DNA of 64,000 nt, taken from NCBI RefSeq assembly GCF_002196855.1, contig NZ_NIPW01000010.1, positions 124,001-188,000 of the forward strand. The letters are read 5' to 3'. The stretch comes from Haematobacter genomosp. 1 (lineage in GTDB: Bacteria; Pseudomonadota; Alphaproteobacteria; Rhodobacterales; Rhodobacteraceae). The notes beneath the pieces are model-generated. The model searched no databases. It saw only the letters and a list, made by a program, of their open reading frames with translations, and had not been told where the DNA came from. Made by a program: the position numbers and the translations under genes. Of the stretch, positions 27,136 to 37,450 are shown in pieces (within the stretch, counting starts at the first letter, position 1; every line of letters starts with the position of its first letter).

Positions 27136-29355
27136 ATGGAGCGGACGGGGCTTTGGCAGACGGGCCTGTTGGCAACGTTCGGACTGCTCGCCTGGGCAGG
27201 GGGTGAGGTTCTCCACACCCGGCCCGGCGTTCTGCATGCGGTGGCTGCCGCGCTTGGGCTCGTGGCGATGATCTTGGCTGCGATGACCGGGGTTCGGTTG
27301 CTTCAGAAAGGCCAGCGTGGCCAGTGGCTCATGCGCCTTCCGGGGATGGAGGCAGGTCCGGCCGCGATCACCGATGAGAGGGGGCGGATCCTCTCGGCGA
27401 ACACAGCGGCCGGCACGGGCGAGACGCTTGTGGAATTGCTCCATCCGCTGCTGCTTGAGCCGCAGGCCGCCTGGGCACGGCTCGCCTCGGGGGGGCACGC
27501 GGATTTCCCGACGGCGCGCGGAACGCTCCGCCTCACTGCGCTTCCTCTGGATGCCGGCCTGACGCTGTGGTGCTGGAAGGATGGACTTGCCGATACCCTG
27601 CCGCTCCCGGCCTGCACCCTGGCGGCCGATGGGCGCGTTCTGCATGTCAGCCCCACGCTCCGGGAGCTTCTGGGGCTGCGCCCGTCACGGATCTCCGACA
27701 TGTTCGCGACACCGCCCCGCAATGGAGAGGAAACGCGGCTCATCACGGCGAAGGGGCCGCTTGCCGTTCTGGTCCACGACCTGCCCTCCACGGGGGATCG
27801 CCGGGTCTTGCTGCTGCCCATGGAGGAGCCTGCCTGCAACGCCAGCGGTTCTGCCGAGGATCTGCCGGTCGCGTTGCTGGAACTCGCGCCTGACGGAAGG
27901 GTGCTCTCTGCCAACCGCGCCGCTCGGGAAATCCTCTGCCCGCCGGAGGGGGAGGCCCTGCTGCACGACCTCGTGGAAGGGCTTGGCCGCCCTGTGAGCG
28001 ACTGGATTGCCGATGCGATGGCAGGGCGGACACTCAACAAGCCGGAGATCCTGCGTGCCTCCCGGGCCGGTCGCGAGTTCTACGTGCAGATCGTCCTGCG
28101 CCGCGTGCGGAACGGCGGCCGCATGCGGCTCATCGCCGTGCTGAATGACGCCACCGAGCATCAAAACCTCCAGTCGCAGTTCATCCAGAGCCAGAAGATG
28201 CAGGCGATAGGCCAGCTCGCCGGTGGTGTGGCGCATGATTTCAACAACCTGCTGACCGCGATTTCCGGCCATTGCGATCTCCTCCTGCTCCGTCACCGGC
28301 CCGGTGACCCGGAGTTCGCCGATCTGGAGCAGATCAGGCAGAATGCCGATCGTGCGGCGGGGCTCGTACGGCAACTGCTCGCCTACTCGCGCAAGCAGAC
28401 GCTTCAGGCCGAGGTGCTGGATCTGCGGGCCGTGCTGGCCGACGCCATGCATCTGCTGAACCGGCTGGTGGGGGAGCGGGTGCGGGTGATCTTCCGCAAT
28501 GACGATGCGCTCCGCCTTGTGCGTGCCGACAGGCGGCAGCTTGAGCAGGTGATGATGAACCTCGTCGTCAATGCCCGTGACGCGATCGGTGGTTCCGGCA
28601 ACATCTGGGTGGAAACGGAAGCACTGCGGTTGAACGCGCCGCTGTCGCGGGACCGGGCGAGCGTTCCGGCTGGCGATTATTCCGTGATCCGCGTGCGCGA
28701 TGAGGGAAGCGGTATCCCGCCCGACATGCTCACCAAGATCTTCGAGCCATTCTTTACCACGAAGCGGCCCGGAGAGGGGACGGGTCTCGGCCTTTCCACC
28801 GTTTACGGCATCGTGAAACAGTCGGGCGCCTTCATCTTCGTGGATTCGGTTCTGGGCGAAGGCACGACATTCACCCTCTATTTCCCGGTTCATATCGCCG
28901 CTCTGCGCGCGGAGCCAAAGCCGGCGCCTCCGAAACTTCCCCCGATCCAGGCAGGCGGCGTGGTGCTGCTGGTGGAGGATGAGGCGCCCGTACGCGCCTT
29001 CGCCGCCCGTGCGCTCCGGCTGAAGGGGTTTACCGTGCTCGAGGCGGACAGCGGGGACGCCGCCCTTGCCCTGACGTCGGAGCCCGATTTGCGCATCGAC
29101 GTGATTGTGAGCGATGTCATCATGCCCGGCATCGACGGGCCCACCTGGGTCGCCAGGGCCATGCATCAGCGACCCGACATGCGGGTGATCTTCGTCTCCG
29201 GCTATGCGGAGGAGTCGTTTGGCGAAATCCGCGCCCGGATGCCGAATTCTACTTTCCTGCCGAAGCCGTTCTCCCTCGCCCAGCTGACCGAAGCGGTGAG
29301 CGCGGAGGTCGGTCGCCGGCCCGTGACGGAGGCAGAACTGGAACCGGTGGCCTGA
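27136..29355 (+). CDS. cckA: Hybrid sensor histidine kinase CckA
   Basis: A 739-residue inner-membrane hybrid kinase. It phosphorylates ChpT, which passes phosphate to CtrA. Two membrane segments lie at about residues 8-26 and 31-49, then two PAS-like regions. The HisKA box [15 protein letters not shown] carries H367. The ATPase has [10 protein letters not shown] and [11 protein letters not shown]. The C-terminal receiver has phosphoacceptor D660 ([10 protein letters not shown]). The start is uncertain: an open frame reaches GTG 27079, but the CtrA box at 27055-27071 would then leave almost no leader. I prefer ATG 27136; GTG 27112 is possible. The upstream rsmB gene is on the same strand. Confidence 0.92.
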   Translation: MERTGLWQTGLLATFGLLAWAGGEVLHTRPGVLHAVAAALGLVAMILAAMTGVRLLQKGQRGQWLMRLPGMEAGPAAITDERGRILSANTAAGTGETLVELLHPLLLEPQAAWARLASGGHADFPTARGTLRLTALPLDAGLTLWCWKDGLADTLPLPACTLAADGRVLHVSPTLRELLGLRPSRISDMFATPPRNGEETRLITAKGPLAVLVHDLPSTGDRRVLLLPMEEPACNASGSAEDLPVALLELAPDGRVLSANRAAREILCPPEGEALLHDLVEGLGRPVSDWIADAMAGRTLNKPEILRASRAGREFYVQIVLRRVRNGGRMRLIAVLNDATEHQNLQSQFIQSQKMQAIGQLAGGVAHDFNNLLTAISGHCDLLLLRHRPGDPEFADLEQIRQNADRAAGLVRQLLAYSRKQTLQAEVLDLRAVLADAMHLLNRLVGERVRVIFRNDDALRLVRADRRQLEQVMMNLVVNARDAIGGSGNIWVETEALRLNAPLSRDRASVPAGDYSVIRVRDEGSGIPPDMLTKIFEPFFTTKRPGEGTGLGLSTVYGIVKQSGAFIFVDSVLGEGTTFTLYFPVHIAALRAEPKPAPPKLPPIQAGGVVLLVEDEAPVRAFAARALRLKGFTVLEADSGDAALALTSEPDLRIDVIVSDVIMPGIDGPTWVARAMHQRPDMRVIFVSGYAEESFGEIRARMPNSTFLPKPFSLAQLTEAVSAEVGRRPVTEAELEPVA

Positions 29356-29455
29356 GAGCTTCCGGCAGTCCGACTTCCGAGCGCTGCGCCATATCGGTGG
29401 CCGGTTTGCATCGACGGTGAAATCCGGCTAACTGCGCGCGGCGCCGGAGGATATG

Positions 29456-30826
29456 ATGGTCGAGATTTCACTGCACAACACGCTGACCCGGCGGCGCGAG
29501 GTTTTCGCGCCGCTCGATCCCGAAGATGTGCGGATGTATGTCTGCGGACCGACCGTCTATGACCGCGCCCATCTGGGCAATGGCCGCCCCGTCGTGGTGT
29601 TCGACACGCTCTTCCGGCTGCTGCGGCATGTTTATGGGCCGGACCACGTGACCTACGTCCGCAACTTCACCGATGTGGATGACAAGATCAACGCGCGTGC
29701 TCAGGCGGAAGGTGTCCCGATCGGGCGCATCACCGAAGAGACGATCGCCTGGTATCATGCCGACATGGACGCACTCGGCGCGCTCCGCCCGACGGCGGAG
29801 CCGCGCGCAACGGAGCATATCGGCTCCATGATCGCCATGATCGCCTCGCTCATCGCACGTGGACACGCCTATGAAGCGGAGGGCCATGTGCTGTTCGACG
29901 TGCGGAGCTTTGCCGATTATGGGCGGCTTTCGGGCCGGTCGGTGGATGACATGATCGCCGGGGCGCGCGTGGAAGTGGCGCCCTACAAACGCGATCCGAT
30001 GGATTTCGTGCTCTGGAAGCCCTCGACGCCGGATCTGCCCGGTTGGGACAGCCCCTGGGGCCGGGGCCGTCCCGGATGGCACATCGAATGCTCCGCGATG
30101 AGCTTTGAGCTGCTGGGGCCGAGTTTCGACATTCATGGCGGCGGGATCGACCTGCAGTTTCCGCATCATGAGAACGAGATCGCGCAGAGCTGCTGCGCCC
30201 ATCCGGAGGGCAGTTTCGCGCGCTACTGGCTGCATAACGAGATGCTTCAGGTGGAAGGGAAGAAGATGTCGAAATCCCTCGGCAACTTCTTCACCGTGCG
30301 CGACCTTCTGGAACAGGGTTGGCCGGGCGAGGTGATCCGTTTCGTCTATCTCGGAACCCATTACGGTAAACCGATGGACTGGACCGCGGAGAAGGCGGAG
30401 CAGGCGCGGGCGACGCTGGCGCGTTGGCGTGCGCTGACACGGGGGGTGTCCCCCGCGGCGGAACCGGCGCCGGCCCTTCTGGCCGCGCTTGGCGACGATC
30501 TGAACACGGCGGGTGCGATCGCGGTTCTCCACGGATTGGCGAATTCCGGGGATGCGGCGGCGCTGAAGGCTTCGGCCGCGCTGCTGGGTCTGCTCGACGA
30601 TGAGCACGACTGGACGCAGCGGGAGGTGGCTCCACAGGTCGCGGCGCGGATTGATGCGCTGCTTCTGGAGCGAGCTGCGGCGCGGAAGGCGCGGGATTTC
30701 GCCCGCGCCGATGCGCTGCGCGACGGGTTTCAGCGGGCCGGGCTCATCGTTCGCGACACGCCGCAGGGCGCGGAATGGGACGCGGGGCCGGATTTCGACC
30801 CAGCCGAGATACTGCGCCTGGAATGA
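29456..30826 (+). CDS. cysS: Cysteinyl-tRNA synthetase
   Basis: A 456-residue class Ia synthetase. [16 protein letters not shown] holds the zinc cysteine and the HIGH-type motif (HLGN). [11 protein letters not shown] is the KMSKS loop. [18 protein letters not shown] provides further zinc ligands and is diagnostic. Start: GGAGG (29446-29450) lies five bases before ATG 29456 but only two before ATG 29453, so I took 29456. A hairpin (30835-30841 with 30851-30857) follows the stop and overlaps the end of the convergent GNAT gene. Protein synthesis role is certain. Confidence 0.96.
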   Translation: MVEISLHNTLTRRREVFAPLDPEDVRMYVCGPTVYDRAHLGNGRPVVVFDTLFRLLRHVYGPDHVTYVRNFTDVDDKINARAQAEGVPIGRITEETIAWYHADMDALGALRPTAEPRATEHIGSMIAMIASLIARGHAYEAEGHVLFDVRSFADYGRLSGRSVDDMIAGARVEVAPYKRDPMDFVLWKPSTPDLPGWDSPWGRGRPGWHIECSAMSFELLGPSFDIHGGGIDLQFPHHENEIAQSCCAHPEGSFARYWLHNEMLQVEGKKMSKSLGNFFTVRDLLEQGWPGEVIRFVYLGTHYGKPMDWTAEKAEQARATLARWRALTRGVSPAAEPAPALLAALGDDLNTAGAIAVLHGLANSGDAAALKASAALLGLLDDEHDWTQREVAPQVAARIDALLLERAAARKARDFARADALRDGFQRAGLIVRDTPQGAEWDAGPDFDPAEILRLE

Positions 30827-30830
30827 CCGC

Positions 30831-31361
30831 TCAGCCGGGCGGCGTCTGATCGCCCGGCCCCAGCGCCCGCTGCATCAGCACGGAGTCGAGCCAGCGACCG
30901 TGCTTGAACCCGATGGAGTGAAAGGTCCCCGTGAGGGTAAAGCCGAATCGCCGGTGCAGCGCGATGGACCCTGCGTTGCCGCTGTCGCCGATGACCGCGA
31001 TCATCTGCCGCCACGGGCCCTTTTCGCAGTCCGCGATGAGGCGGGAAAGCAGGGCGCTGCCAACGCCCCGCCCCGCCAGATCCGGCGCGACATAGATCGA
31101 ATCCTCAACCGTGTAGCGATAGGCGGGGCGGGGCCGGTAAGTTCCGGCATAGGCGTAGCCCAGCACACCGTCTACCCCTTCCGCCACCAGATGCGGCAGG
31201 CCGAGCGTCAGGACACTCTCCCGCCGCCGGGCCATCTCAGGCAGGTCCGGGGGTGTTTCCTCAAAGCTCGCGACGCCATGCAGGACATGGTGGGCATAGA
31301 TGCGCTGGATCGCGCAAAGGTCGTCTTCCTCCGACGGGCGGATAAGCAGATCGTCTGTCAT
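30831..31361 (-). CDS. GNAT acetyltransferase, phosphinothricin/MnaT-like
   Basis: A 176-residue N-acetyltransferase of the Pat/YncA (MnaT) group. IRPSEEDDLCAIQRIYAHHV, YAGTYRPRPAYRYTVEDSIYV, and APDLAGRGVGSALLSRLI (acetyl-CoA loop) match that family, as does IGFKHGRWLDSVLMQRAL at the end. Relatives acetylate phosphinothricin or methionine sulfone and sulfoximine; the natural substrate is often an amino acid. The AraC gene ends five bases upstream on the same strand, so the two are an operon, and the regulator may control this enzyme. Confidence 0.88.
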   Translation of the reverse strand: MTDDLLIRPSEEDDLCAIQRIYAHHVLHGVASFEETPPDLPEMARRRESVLTLGLPHLVAEGVDGVLGYAYAGTYRPRPAYRYTVEDSIYVAPDLAGRGVGSALLSRLIADCEKGPWRQMIAVIGDSGNAGSIALHRRFGFTLTGTFHSIGFKHGRWLDSVLMQRALGPGDQTPPG

Positions 31362-31366
31362 CGTTG

Positions 31367-32158
31367 TCAGCCATTCCGGCGGAAGGACGCCGGGGATTTT
31401 CCTGTGCGCTGGTGAAAGGCGCGGGTGAAGTAGGCGGGGGAACTGAAGCCGAGCGCCCGCGCGACTTCTACGACCGGCAAATGCTGTTCGGCAAGCAATC
31501 GGCGCGCCTCCACGATCAGCCTGTCCTGCAGCAGCGTATGCGCGGAGCGCCCCGCGGCCGCGTAGCAGGCCCGCGACAGATGACCCGTCGTCACGCCGAG
31601 ATCATGCGCAAAATCCACCACGTCGCGCCGGGCATAAGGCATGCGGTCCAGAAGTTGCACGTAGCGCGCCACGAGCTGCTTCTCCGGGTCGTCGCCACTC
31701 TCCCCCCGGCGGAGCGCCTGCCGCTCCATCCAGACGCAGATCAGGCCGAGCCAGCACTGCGCCGCCTGCTCCCGGCCGGGGCGCAGACCATCCAGTTCGC
31801 GGGTGAGGTGATCGATGAGCTGGTTCAGCTCAAGCTGTACGGGTGTTTCGCGCGCGCGGATATGCAGCGGCTCGAAGGGCAGCGGGAGGCCGTGGTTGCG
31901 TCCGAAGAAGACCGCGGAGCCGAAAACCTGGGGGTGCGCTTCAAAGCCGTGCATTGTCTCCGCAGGCAAAAAGATCGCGTTATGAGGGCCGTAGCCGCGA
32001 ATCTCTCCGCCCGCCGACAAACGCCCCTGACCGCGGGTGAACCAGTAGAGCACCGGCTCTCCCCATGACCGTCGCGCCTCCGTATGCCACTTGCCCGCCT
32101 GCACGATGCGGGAGATGGGGGCGACGCGGAGAGTGGGAAGCACGGGCAGACTGTTCAT
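31367..32158 (-). CDS. AraC-family transcriptional regulator
   Basis: A 263-residue regulator with an N-terminal cupin-like sensor (HTEARRSWGEPVLYWFTRG, then IFLPAETMHGFEAHP) and a C-terminal two-helix-turn-helix domain (DFAHDLGVTTGHLSRACYAAAG, ALGFSSPAYFTRAFHQRTG). I chose ATG 32158 with AAGGAG upstream; ATG 32200 lacks a site. The GNAT gene starts five bases after its stop. The 99 bp to miaA hold no other gene. The inducer is unknown. Confidence 0.88.
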   Translation of the reverse strand: MNSLPVLPTLRVAPISRIVQAGKWHTEARRSWGEPVLYWFTRGQGRLSAGGEIRGYGPHNAIFLPAETMHGFEAHPQVFGSAVFFGRNHGLPLPFEPLHIRARETPVQLELNQLIDHLTRELDGLRPGREQAAQCWLGLICVWMERQALRRGESGDDPEKQLVARYVQLLDRMPYARRDVVDFAHDLGVTTGHLSRACYAAAGRSAHTLLQDRLIVEARRLLAEQHLPVVEVARALGFSSPAYFTRAFHQRTGKSPASFRRNG

Positions 32159-32257
32159 CGGCGCTCCTTCTGTGCCACCGATCTTACTCAGCCCGCGCAT
32201 CTTACAAAGCGGCTTCGCGCGCTACTGTCGTCAAGGTTGTCCTGCGTTGCGCCGCCG

Positions 32258-33130
32258 CTACGGTTGCGGGAGGCGGTGCCATCCGCCCATTCGACGTCGG
32301 AACCAGGTCCGCTGCCGCTTCGCATATTGGCGGGTCGCGGCCTTGGCCAGTTCCATCGCCGCGTCGAGGGACATTTCTCCATTGAGATGGGCCAGCAGTT
32401 CGGGCGCGCCGATCGCGCGGGAGGAGGGGCGCGCCGGATCCCAATGCGGAAGCTCCGCCCTAACCTCTTCCAGCGCACCCGCATCGATCATACGGTCGAA
32501 GCGCCTGTCGATCCGCTCGGCCAGCCAGTTCCGCTCCGCATCGAGATGGAGCAGAGTTGCCGCGCCGCGCGGAAGGAGGGGCGGGCCGGTTTCCGCCTGC
32601 CATGCGGCGATGCCGCGCCCCGTGGCGCGCAGAACCTCCCAGGCCCGCTGCACCCTGGCCCGATTGCGCAGGTCGATCTTCGCCGCGGTTTCCGGGTCTA
32701 GCTGCCCGATCAGCCGCTCCAGCGACAGGCCGTCTGCCTCCTCCCGAACCGCGCCGGGGGTCGGGGGAATTTCGGCGAGCCCTTCCGTCAGCGCGGTGAG
32801 ATACAAGCCCGTGCCGCCGACGATGATCGGGCGGGCACTGCCCCGCAGCAGAGGCGCCACATCCCGCAGCCAGTGACCCACCGAATAGTCCGCCTCGCGA
32901 GCGACATGGCCGTAGAGAAGGTGGGGAATCCCTGTCTTCTCTGCCTCGCTCGGACGCGCCGTGAGGACGCGCCAGTTGGCGTAAACCTGCAAGGCATCGG
33001 CATTGACGATGACACCGCCGAAGTCCTGCGCCAGTTCAATCGCCAACGCTGACTTGCCCGAGGCCGTGCAGCCGGCGATAAGGATCGGCCTGTCGTCAAT
33101 TATATCAGAGTATTGTAGGTACTTGTTCAT
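32258..33130 (-). CDS. miaA: tRNA dimethylallyltransferase
   Basis: A 290-residue enzyme that adds an isopentenyl group to A37 of tRNAs reading UNN codons. The P-loop [13 protein letters not shown] is near residue 18. [19 protein letters not shown] and [10 protein letters not shown] are family blocks. Its ATG has A/T-rich sequence upstream with no strong ribosome site, unlike its neighbours. It is divergent from pyrH with a 117-bp gap. Length is on the short side of normal but complete. Confidence 0.94.
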   Translation of the reverse strand: MNKYLQYSDIIDDRPILIAGCTASGKSALAIELAQDFGGVIVNADALQVYANWRVLTARPSEAEKTGIPHLLYGHVAREADYSVGHWLRDVAPLLRGSARPIIVGGTGLYLTALTEGLAEIPPTPGAVREEADGLSLERLIGQLDPETAAKIDLRNRARVQRAWEVLRATGRGIAAWQAETGPPLLPRGAATLLHLDAERNWLAERIDRRFDRMIDAGALEEVRAELPHWDPARPSSRAIGAPELLAHLNGEMSLDAAMELAKAATRQYAKRQRTWFRRRMGGWHRLPQP

Positions 33131-33247
33131 GCAATTTATCAGAAATGAGGGGTTTTTGCCTGCCGATGCGCTTCTGCGTTGAACCTTCCGGGCTTTTGAG
33201 ACATTTTCCCCACTCGGGGAATAGTAGAAGTCGAAAGGAACCGCCGC
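33131..33247. promoter_or_regulatory. Divergent promoter region of miaA and pyrH
   Basis: This gap is much richer in A/T than its surroundings. It contains a perfect inverted repeat TTCCCC-ACTC-GGGGAA at 33206-33221, about 26 bases before the pyrH start. It may be an operator or a short leader hairpin. AAAGGAA at 33234-33240 is the pyrH ribosome site. Confidence 0.4.
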
Positions 33248-33985
33248 ATGAGCGATGCGCCGAACCCGTCGTCACAGGTCAAGTACAAGCGCGTCCTGCT
33301 CAAGATCTCCGGCGAGGCCCTGATGGGCGATCAGGGATATGGGCTTCACCCTCCGACGGTCGCGCGGATCGCCGCAGAGGTGAAGACCGTCCATGATCTC
33401 GGTGTCGAGATATGCATGGTCATCGGCGGGGGCAATATCTTCCGCGGCCTCCAGGGTTCCGCCCAGGGCATGGAGCGGACGACGGCGGATTACATGGGTA
33501 TGCTCGCCACGGTGATGAACGCGCTCGCCATGCAGGCCGCGCTGGAGGCGCTCCACATCCACACCCGTGTCATCTCCGCCATTCCGATGGATCAGGTCTG
33601 CGAGCCCTATATCCGCCGCCGCGCCGTCCGACATCTGGAGAAGAAGCGCGTCTGCATCTTCGCCGCAGGCACCGGCAACCCGTTCTTCACGACGGATACG
33701 GCAGGCGCTCTCCGCGCCGTGGAGATGAGCTGCGAGGCGATCTTCAAGGGAACGAAGGTGGACGGCATCTACGACAAGGATCCGAAGAAGTTTGATGATG
33801 CAAAGCGTTATGATACAATTACCTACGACGAAGCGCTCATCAAGAATCTGAAGGTCATGGATGCCTCTGCGCTTGCTCTTGCCCGCGACAATGACCTGCC
33901 GATCATCGTGTTCTCGCTGGACGAGCCGGGCGGTTTTGTCGGCATTCTCCGGGGCGAGGGGCGGTCCACGCTGGTACACGGCTGA
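33248..33985 (+). CDS. pyrH: UMP kinase
   Basis: A 245-residue hexameric enzyme of the amino acid kinase fold. It phosphorylates UMP to UDP in pyrimidine synthesis. [16 protein letters not shown] is the phosphate-binding start, [10 protein letters not shown] the second loop, and [12 protein letters not shown] the UMP-binding region. [14 protein letters not shown] is typical. Placement before frr is the common bacterial order. A 158-bp gap to frr probably holds its own promoter; I could not identify convincing -35/-10 boxes. Confidence 0.97.
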   Translation: MSDAPNPSSQVKYKRVLLKISGEALMGDQGYGLHPPTVARIAAEVKTVHDLGVEICMVIGGGNIFRGLQGSAQGMERTTADYMGMLATVMNALAMQAALEALHIHTRVISAIPMDQVCEPYIRRRAVRHLEKKRVCIFAAGTGNPFFTTDTAGALRAVEMSCEAIFKGTKVDGIYDKDPKKFDDAKRYDTITYDEALIKNLKVMDASALALARDNDLPIIVFSLDEPGGFVGILRGEGRSTLVHG

Positions 33986-34143
33986 CGACGCCGCCGATGG
34001 TGTGGTAGCGCGGTATTCCCGCCGCGTCCGCCGCGGCAATCTTCTCCGCGATCTTCTCTGTGCAATTCGCCTCGTTATCGCTATACCGGGCCAAAATGGC
34101 TGCGTCTTGAGCGGCGCGGCACGGAACTGGAGACCAACTTATC

Positions 34144-34704
34144 ATGGCGGATGACATCACCGAAATCGATCTTGCGGATCTGGAGCGGCGCATGGATGGC
34201 GCCATGGCCTCGCTGCGCACCGAATTCGCCTCTCTTCGCACCGGGCGGGCCTCGGCCACCATCGTGGAACCGATCCAGGTCGATGCCTACGGATCGATGA
34301 CGCCGGTCAACCAGCTTGGCACCGTCAACGTGCCGGAGCCGCGCATGATCACCATCAACGTCTGGGACAAGGGTCTCGTCTCCAAGGTGGAGCGGGCGAT
34401 CCGCGATTCCGGTCTGGGTATCAATCCGGTTGTGGACGGCACGATCATCCGGCTGCCGATCCCGGAACTGAACGAAGAGCGCCGCCGTGATCTGACCCGC
34501 GTCGCCGCGCAATATGCCGAACATGCGCGCGTCGCGATCCGCAACGTTCGCCGGGACGGCATGGACCAGATCAAGAAGGCCAAGGGCATGTCCGAGGACG
34601 ACCAGAAGATGTGGTCGGACGAGGTGCAGGACCTGACCGACAAGTCCATTGCCGCGGTGGACAAGGCTCTGGAGAGCAAGCAGCAAGAGATCATGCAGGT
34701 CTGA
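34144..34704 (+). CDS. frr: Ribosome recycling factor
   Basis: A 186-residue tRNA-shaped protein that splits the post-termination ribosome with [37 protein letters not shown] and [19 protein letters not shown] are conserved in order. Length is exactly typical. A weak GGAGA lies eleven bases upstream of ATG 34144. uppS follows 17 bases on, beginning the isoprenoid and lipid block. Confidence 0.97.
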   Translation: MADDITEIDLADLERRMDGAMASLRTEFASLRTGRASATIVEPIQVDAYGSMTPVNQLGTVNVPEPRMITINVWDKGLVSKVERAIRDSGLGINPVVDGTIIRLPIPELNEERRRDLTRVAAQYAEHARVAIRNVRRDGMDQIKKAKGMSEDDQKMWSDEVQDLTDKSIAAVDKALESKQQEIMQV

Positions 34705-34721
34705 TCGATCTGAGAAGGCCA

Positions 34722-35468
34722 ATGCCGAGCCATTCCGGGGACAGGATCGTGGCGGAAAGACCCAGCACAGACGCGCTTCACGTGGCGATCATCATGGATG
34801 GCAACGGCCGATGGGCCGTGCGCAAGGGCTGGCCCCGGCTTATGGGGCACCGCCGCGGCGCAGAGCGGGTGAAGGAGATCGTGGCGGCCTGTCCCGATCT
34901 CGGCATCCGTTACCTCACCGTGTATGCCTTCTCCACGGAGAACTGGAAACGATCCACGGAGGAGGTGCTGGGCCTTATGTCCATCTTCTCCCGCTATATT
35001 GAGAACGAGGCCGAGCGCATGAACGCGGGCGGTGTGCGCCTGCGGTTCATCGGCGACCGCTCGCGGCTGGACAGGCGGCTTCAGCGGCTCATGGCCCGGA
35101 TCGAGGAACATACCTCGACCAATGACCGGCTCCATCTGACCGTTGCGATCAACTACGGCGGCCGCAACGAGCTGGCCCGTGCCACGCGGAAGGTGGCGGA
35201 GAAGGTCGCCCGCGGCGAAATCCGGGCGGAGGATGTCACGGAAGCCACCCTTGAGGGGGAGCTGGACACGGCTTTCCTTCCCGAGCCGGACCTTGTCATC
35301 CGCACCAGCGGGGAGACGCGGGTTTCCAATTTCCTGCTCTGGCAGGCGGCCTATGCCGAATACGAGTTCACCCCCACGCTCTGGCCCGACTTCACACCGC
35401 AGGAGCTGGGCTGCATCCTTGACCGCTATTCGCTGCGTGAGCGGCGGTTCGGCGCGCAGGCGGTCTGA
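34722..35468 (+). CDS. uppS: Undecaprenyl diphosphate synthase
   Basis: A 248-residue cis-prenyltransferase. It makes the C55 carrier for peptidoglycan and other envelope sugars. IIMDGNGRWAV holds catalytic D26; RIGDRS-type FIGDRSRLD and the end block DLVIRTSGETRVSNFLLWQ are family signatures. ATG 34722 has GAGAAGG four bases upstream. An in-frame GTG at 34749 is the only close alternative. Its TGA overlaps the ATG of cdsA by one base. Confidence 0.95.
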   Translation: MPSHSGDRIVAERPSTDALHVAIIMDGNGRWAVRKGWPRLMGHRRGAERVKEIVAACPDLGIRYLTVYAFSTENWKRSTEEVLGLMSIFSRYIENEAERMNAGGVRLRFIGDRSRLDRRLQRLMARIEEHTSTNDRLHLTVAINYGGRNELARATRKVAEKVARGEIRAEDVTEATLEGELDTAFLPEPDLVIRTSGETRVSNFLLWQAAYAEYEFTPTLWPDFTPQELGCILDRYSLRERRFGAQAV

Positions 35469-36262
35469 TGGCGGCGCAGTTCCAGGATCTCGCGCCCCGG
35501 TTCATCTCGGGTGCGGTTCTCGCCCTCATCGGGCTGATCGCCATGTGGGTCGGCGGCTGGGTGTTCCTGATACTCGTGACGGTGCTGATCGGCCTGATGG
35601 TCTGGGAGCTGCAGCGCATCTGCACGCTTCCCGAAACCACGCCGGTCGGCGTTCTGCTGGCCGTGCTCGCCGCGCTCGCGGTGTTCCTGTGGGGGGTGTT
35701 GCCGATCGGTTTCGTACTGCCCTTTGCGCTGCTTCCCGCGATGCTCGGTATCGGGAACCTGCCACGGAACCGGACGATCTTCGCGGTCTATTCCTCCTTC
35801 ATGATCGTCGCCGGTTTCGGGCTTCTGCATCTTCGGCAGGATTATGGCTTCGTCTGGATGTCATGGCTCGTGCTGGTGGTCGTGGGAACGGATGTCTTCG
35901 GCTACTTTGCCGGTCGCATCATCGGCGGGCCGAAGTTCTGGCCGAAGGTCAGCCCGAAAAAGACATGGTCCGGTACGCTCGCGGGCTGGGCCGCCGCTGC
36001 GGGAATAGGTGCGATCTACGTGCTGGCAACCGGCGCGCGGTGGGAGCTGGTGGGCGTTTCCATCGCGATTTCAATGGCCTCCCAGCTTGGCGATGTCGCG
36101 GAAAGCGCGGTCAAGCGGCGGATGGGGGTGAAGGATGCCTCCAACATCATCCCCGGCCACGGCGGGGTCATGGATCGGTTCGACGCCATGCTCGGTGCCT
36201 CGGTATTCCTCATGCTGGTGGAGCGGCTGGCGGATTTCAACCTGATCGTCTGGGGCCTCTGA
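35468..36262 (+). CDS. cdsA: Phosphatidate cytidylyltransferase
   Basis: A 264-residue inner-membrane enzyme that makes CDP-diacylglycerol from phosphatidate and CTP. There are about seven hydrophobic segments. The C-terminal signature reads SAVKRRMGVKDASNIIPGHG then GVMDRFDA, with the metal-binding aspartates. GTDVFGYFAGRIIGG and PKKTWSG are also typical. It is coupled to uppS (TGATG overlap) and its TGA abuts the dxr ATG. Confidence 0.95.
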   Translation: MAAQFQDLAPRFISGAVLALIGLIAMWVGGWVFLILVTVLIGLMVWELQRICTLPETTPVGVLLAVLAALAVFLWGVLPIGFVLPFALLPAMLGIGNLPRNRTIFAVYSSFMIVAGFGLLHLRQDYGFVWMSWLVLVVVGTDVFGYFAGRIIGGPKFWPKVSPKKTWSGTLAGWAAAAGIGAIYVLATGARWELVGVSIAISMASQLGDVAESAVKRRMGVKDASNIIPGHGGVMDRFDAMLGASVFLMLVERLADFNLIVWGL

Positions 36263-37447
36263 ATGCGGCGCGTCACGGTCTTTGGCTCGACCGGGTCGAT
36301 CGGGGAGAGCACGCTCGATCTGCTGTCGCGGGAACAGGATGTGCAGGCGGTGGCCCTGACCGGCGGGCGGAACGTTGCACGGCTGGCCGAACAGGCCCGC
36401 GCCTTGCGCGCCGAGCTTGCGGTGACTGCCTTCGAGGAGTGCCTTCCCGATCTCCGGGCCGCGCTGGACGGCTCGGGCATTGAGGCTGCGGCGGGAAGCG
36501 CTGCGCTGCTGGAGGCGGCGGATCGCCCCGCGGACTGGGTGATGTCGGCCATTGTAGGAGCCGCGGGGCTGGCGCCGGGGCTGCGTGCCCTCGGGCAGGG
36601 CAGGGTGCTGGCGCTGGCGAACAAGGAGAGCCTCGTTTCCGCCGGTCCGCTGTTGCTGGGCAAAGCAGCGCGTCACGGAGCGACAGTCCTGCCGGTGGAC
36701 AGCGAGCATTCCGCGATTTTTCAGGCGCTCCGCGGTGAGGACCCCGCGACGGTGGAGCGGGTCGTCATCACCGCCTCTGGCGGGCCATTCCGAACCTGGA
36801 GCCATGAGGCGCTCGCCCGCGCCACCCCGGCGGAGGCCGGCCGCCATCCCAACTGGGACATGGGACAACGCATAACGATCGACAGCGCATCGCTTTTCAA
36901 CAAGGCGATGGAAATCATTGAAACCCGCGAGTTCTTTGGATTTTCTCCCGCGCAGATCGAGGTTGTGGTTCACCCGCAATCCGCCGTGCACGCATTGGTC
37001 GGTTTCATCGACGGTGCGCTTATGGCGCATCTCGGCGCGCCCGACATGCGCCATGCCATCGGCCATGCGATGCACTGGCCGGAGCGGCGACCGCTGCCGG
37101 TGGAGCGGCTCGATCTGGCACGGCTCGGGCGGCTGGACTTCGAGGCGCCGGATGAGGTCCGGTTCCCCGCGCTCCGTCTCGCACGCGAAGTGATGGGGGC
37201 GGGCGGCCTTGCGGGCGCGGTGTTCACGGCTGCCAAGGAAACCGCTCTCGATCATTTCATCGCGGGGCGGATCGGTTTTCTCGACATGGCGGGCGTGGTG
37301 GAGGAAAGTCTGACGCGCCTCGCCGCTCGGCCGGACTTCGGGCGGCCCGCCGACGATCTGGACGCCGTTCTGGCGATGGACGATCTCGCGCGCCGCACGG
37401 CGGGAGAGATCGCGGCGATGCGCGGCCTGACCACGACGGGAGCTTGA
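36263..37447 (+). CDS. dxr: 1-deoxy-D-xylulose 5-phosphate reductoisomerase
   Basis: A 394-residue NADPH enzyme that makes MEP, the committed step of the non-mevalonate isoprenoid pathway and the target of fosmidomycin. GSTGSIGESTLDLL binds NADPH. ALANKESLV, LPVDSEHSAIFQ and ITIDSASLFNKAMEIIE hold the metal and substrate ligands. It starts directly at the cdsA stop. The Fsr-like MFS exporter at 4010 is far away; no link between the two is implied. Confidence 0.96.
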   Translation: MRRVTVFGSTGSIGESTLDLLSREQDVQAVALTGGRNVARLAEQARALRAELAVTAFEECLPDLRAALDGSGIEAAAGSAALLEAADRPADWVMSAIVGAAGLAPGLRALGQGRVLALANKESLVSAGPLLLGKAARHGATVLPVDSEHSAIFQALRGEDPATVERVVITASGGPFRTWSHEALARATPAEAGRHPNWDMGQRITIDSASLFNKAMEIIETREFFGFSPAQIEVVVHPQSAVHALVGFIDGALMAHLGAPDMRHAIGHAMHWPERRPLPVERLDLARLGRLDFEAPDEVRFPALRLAREVMGAGGLAGAVFTAAKETALDHFIAGRIGFLDMAGVVEESLTRLAARPDFGRPADDLDAVLAMDDLARRTAGEIAAMRGLTTTGA

Positions 37448-37450
37448 GGC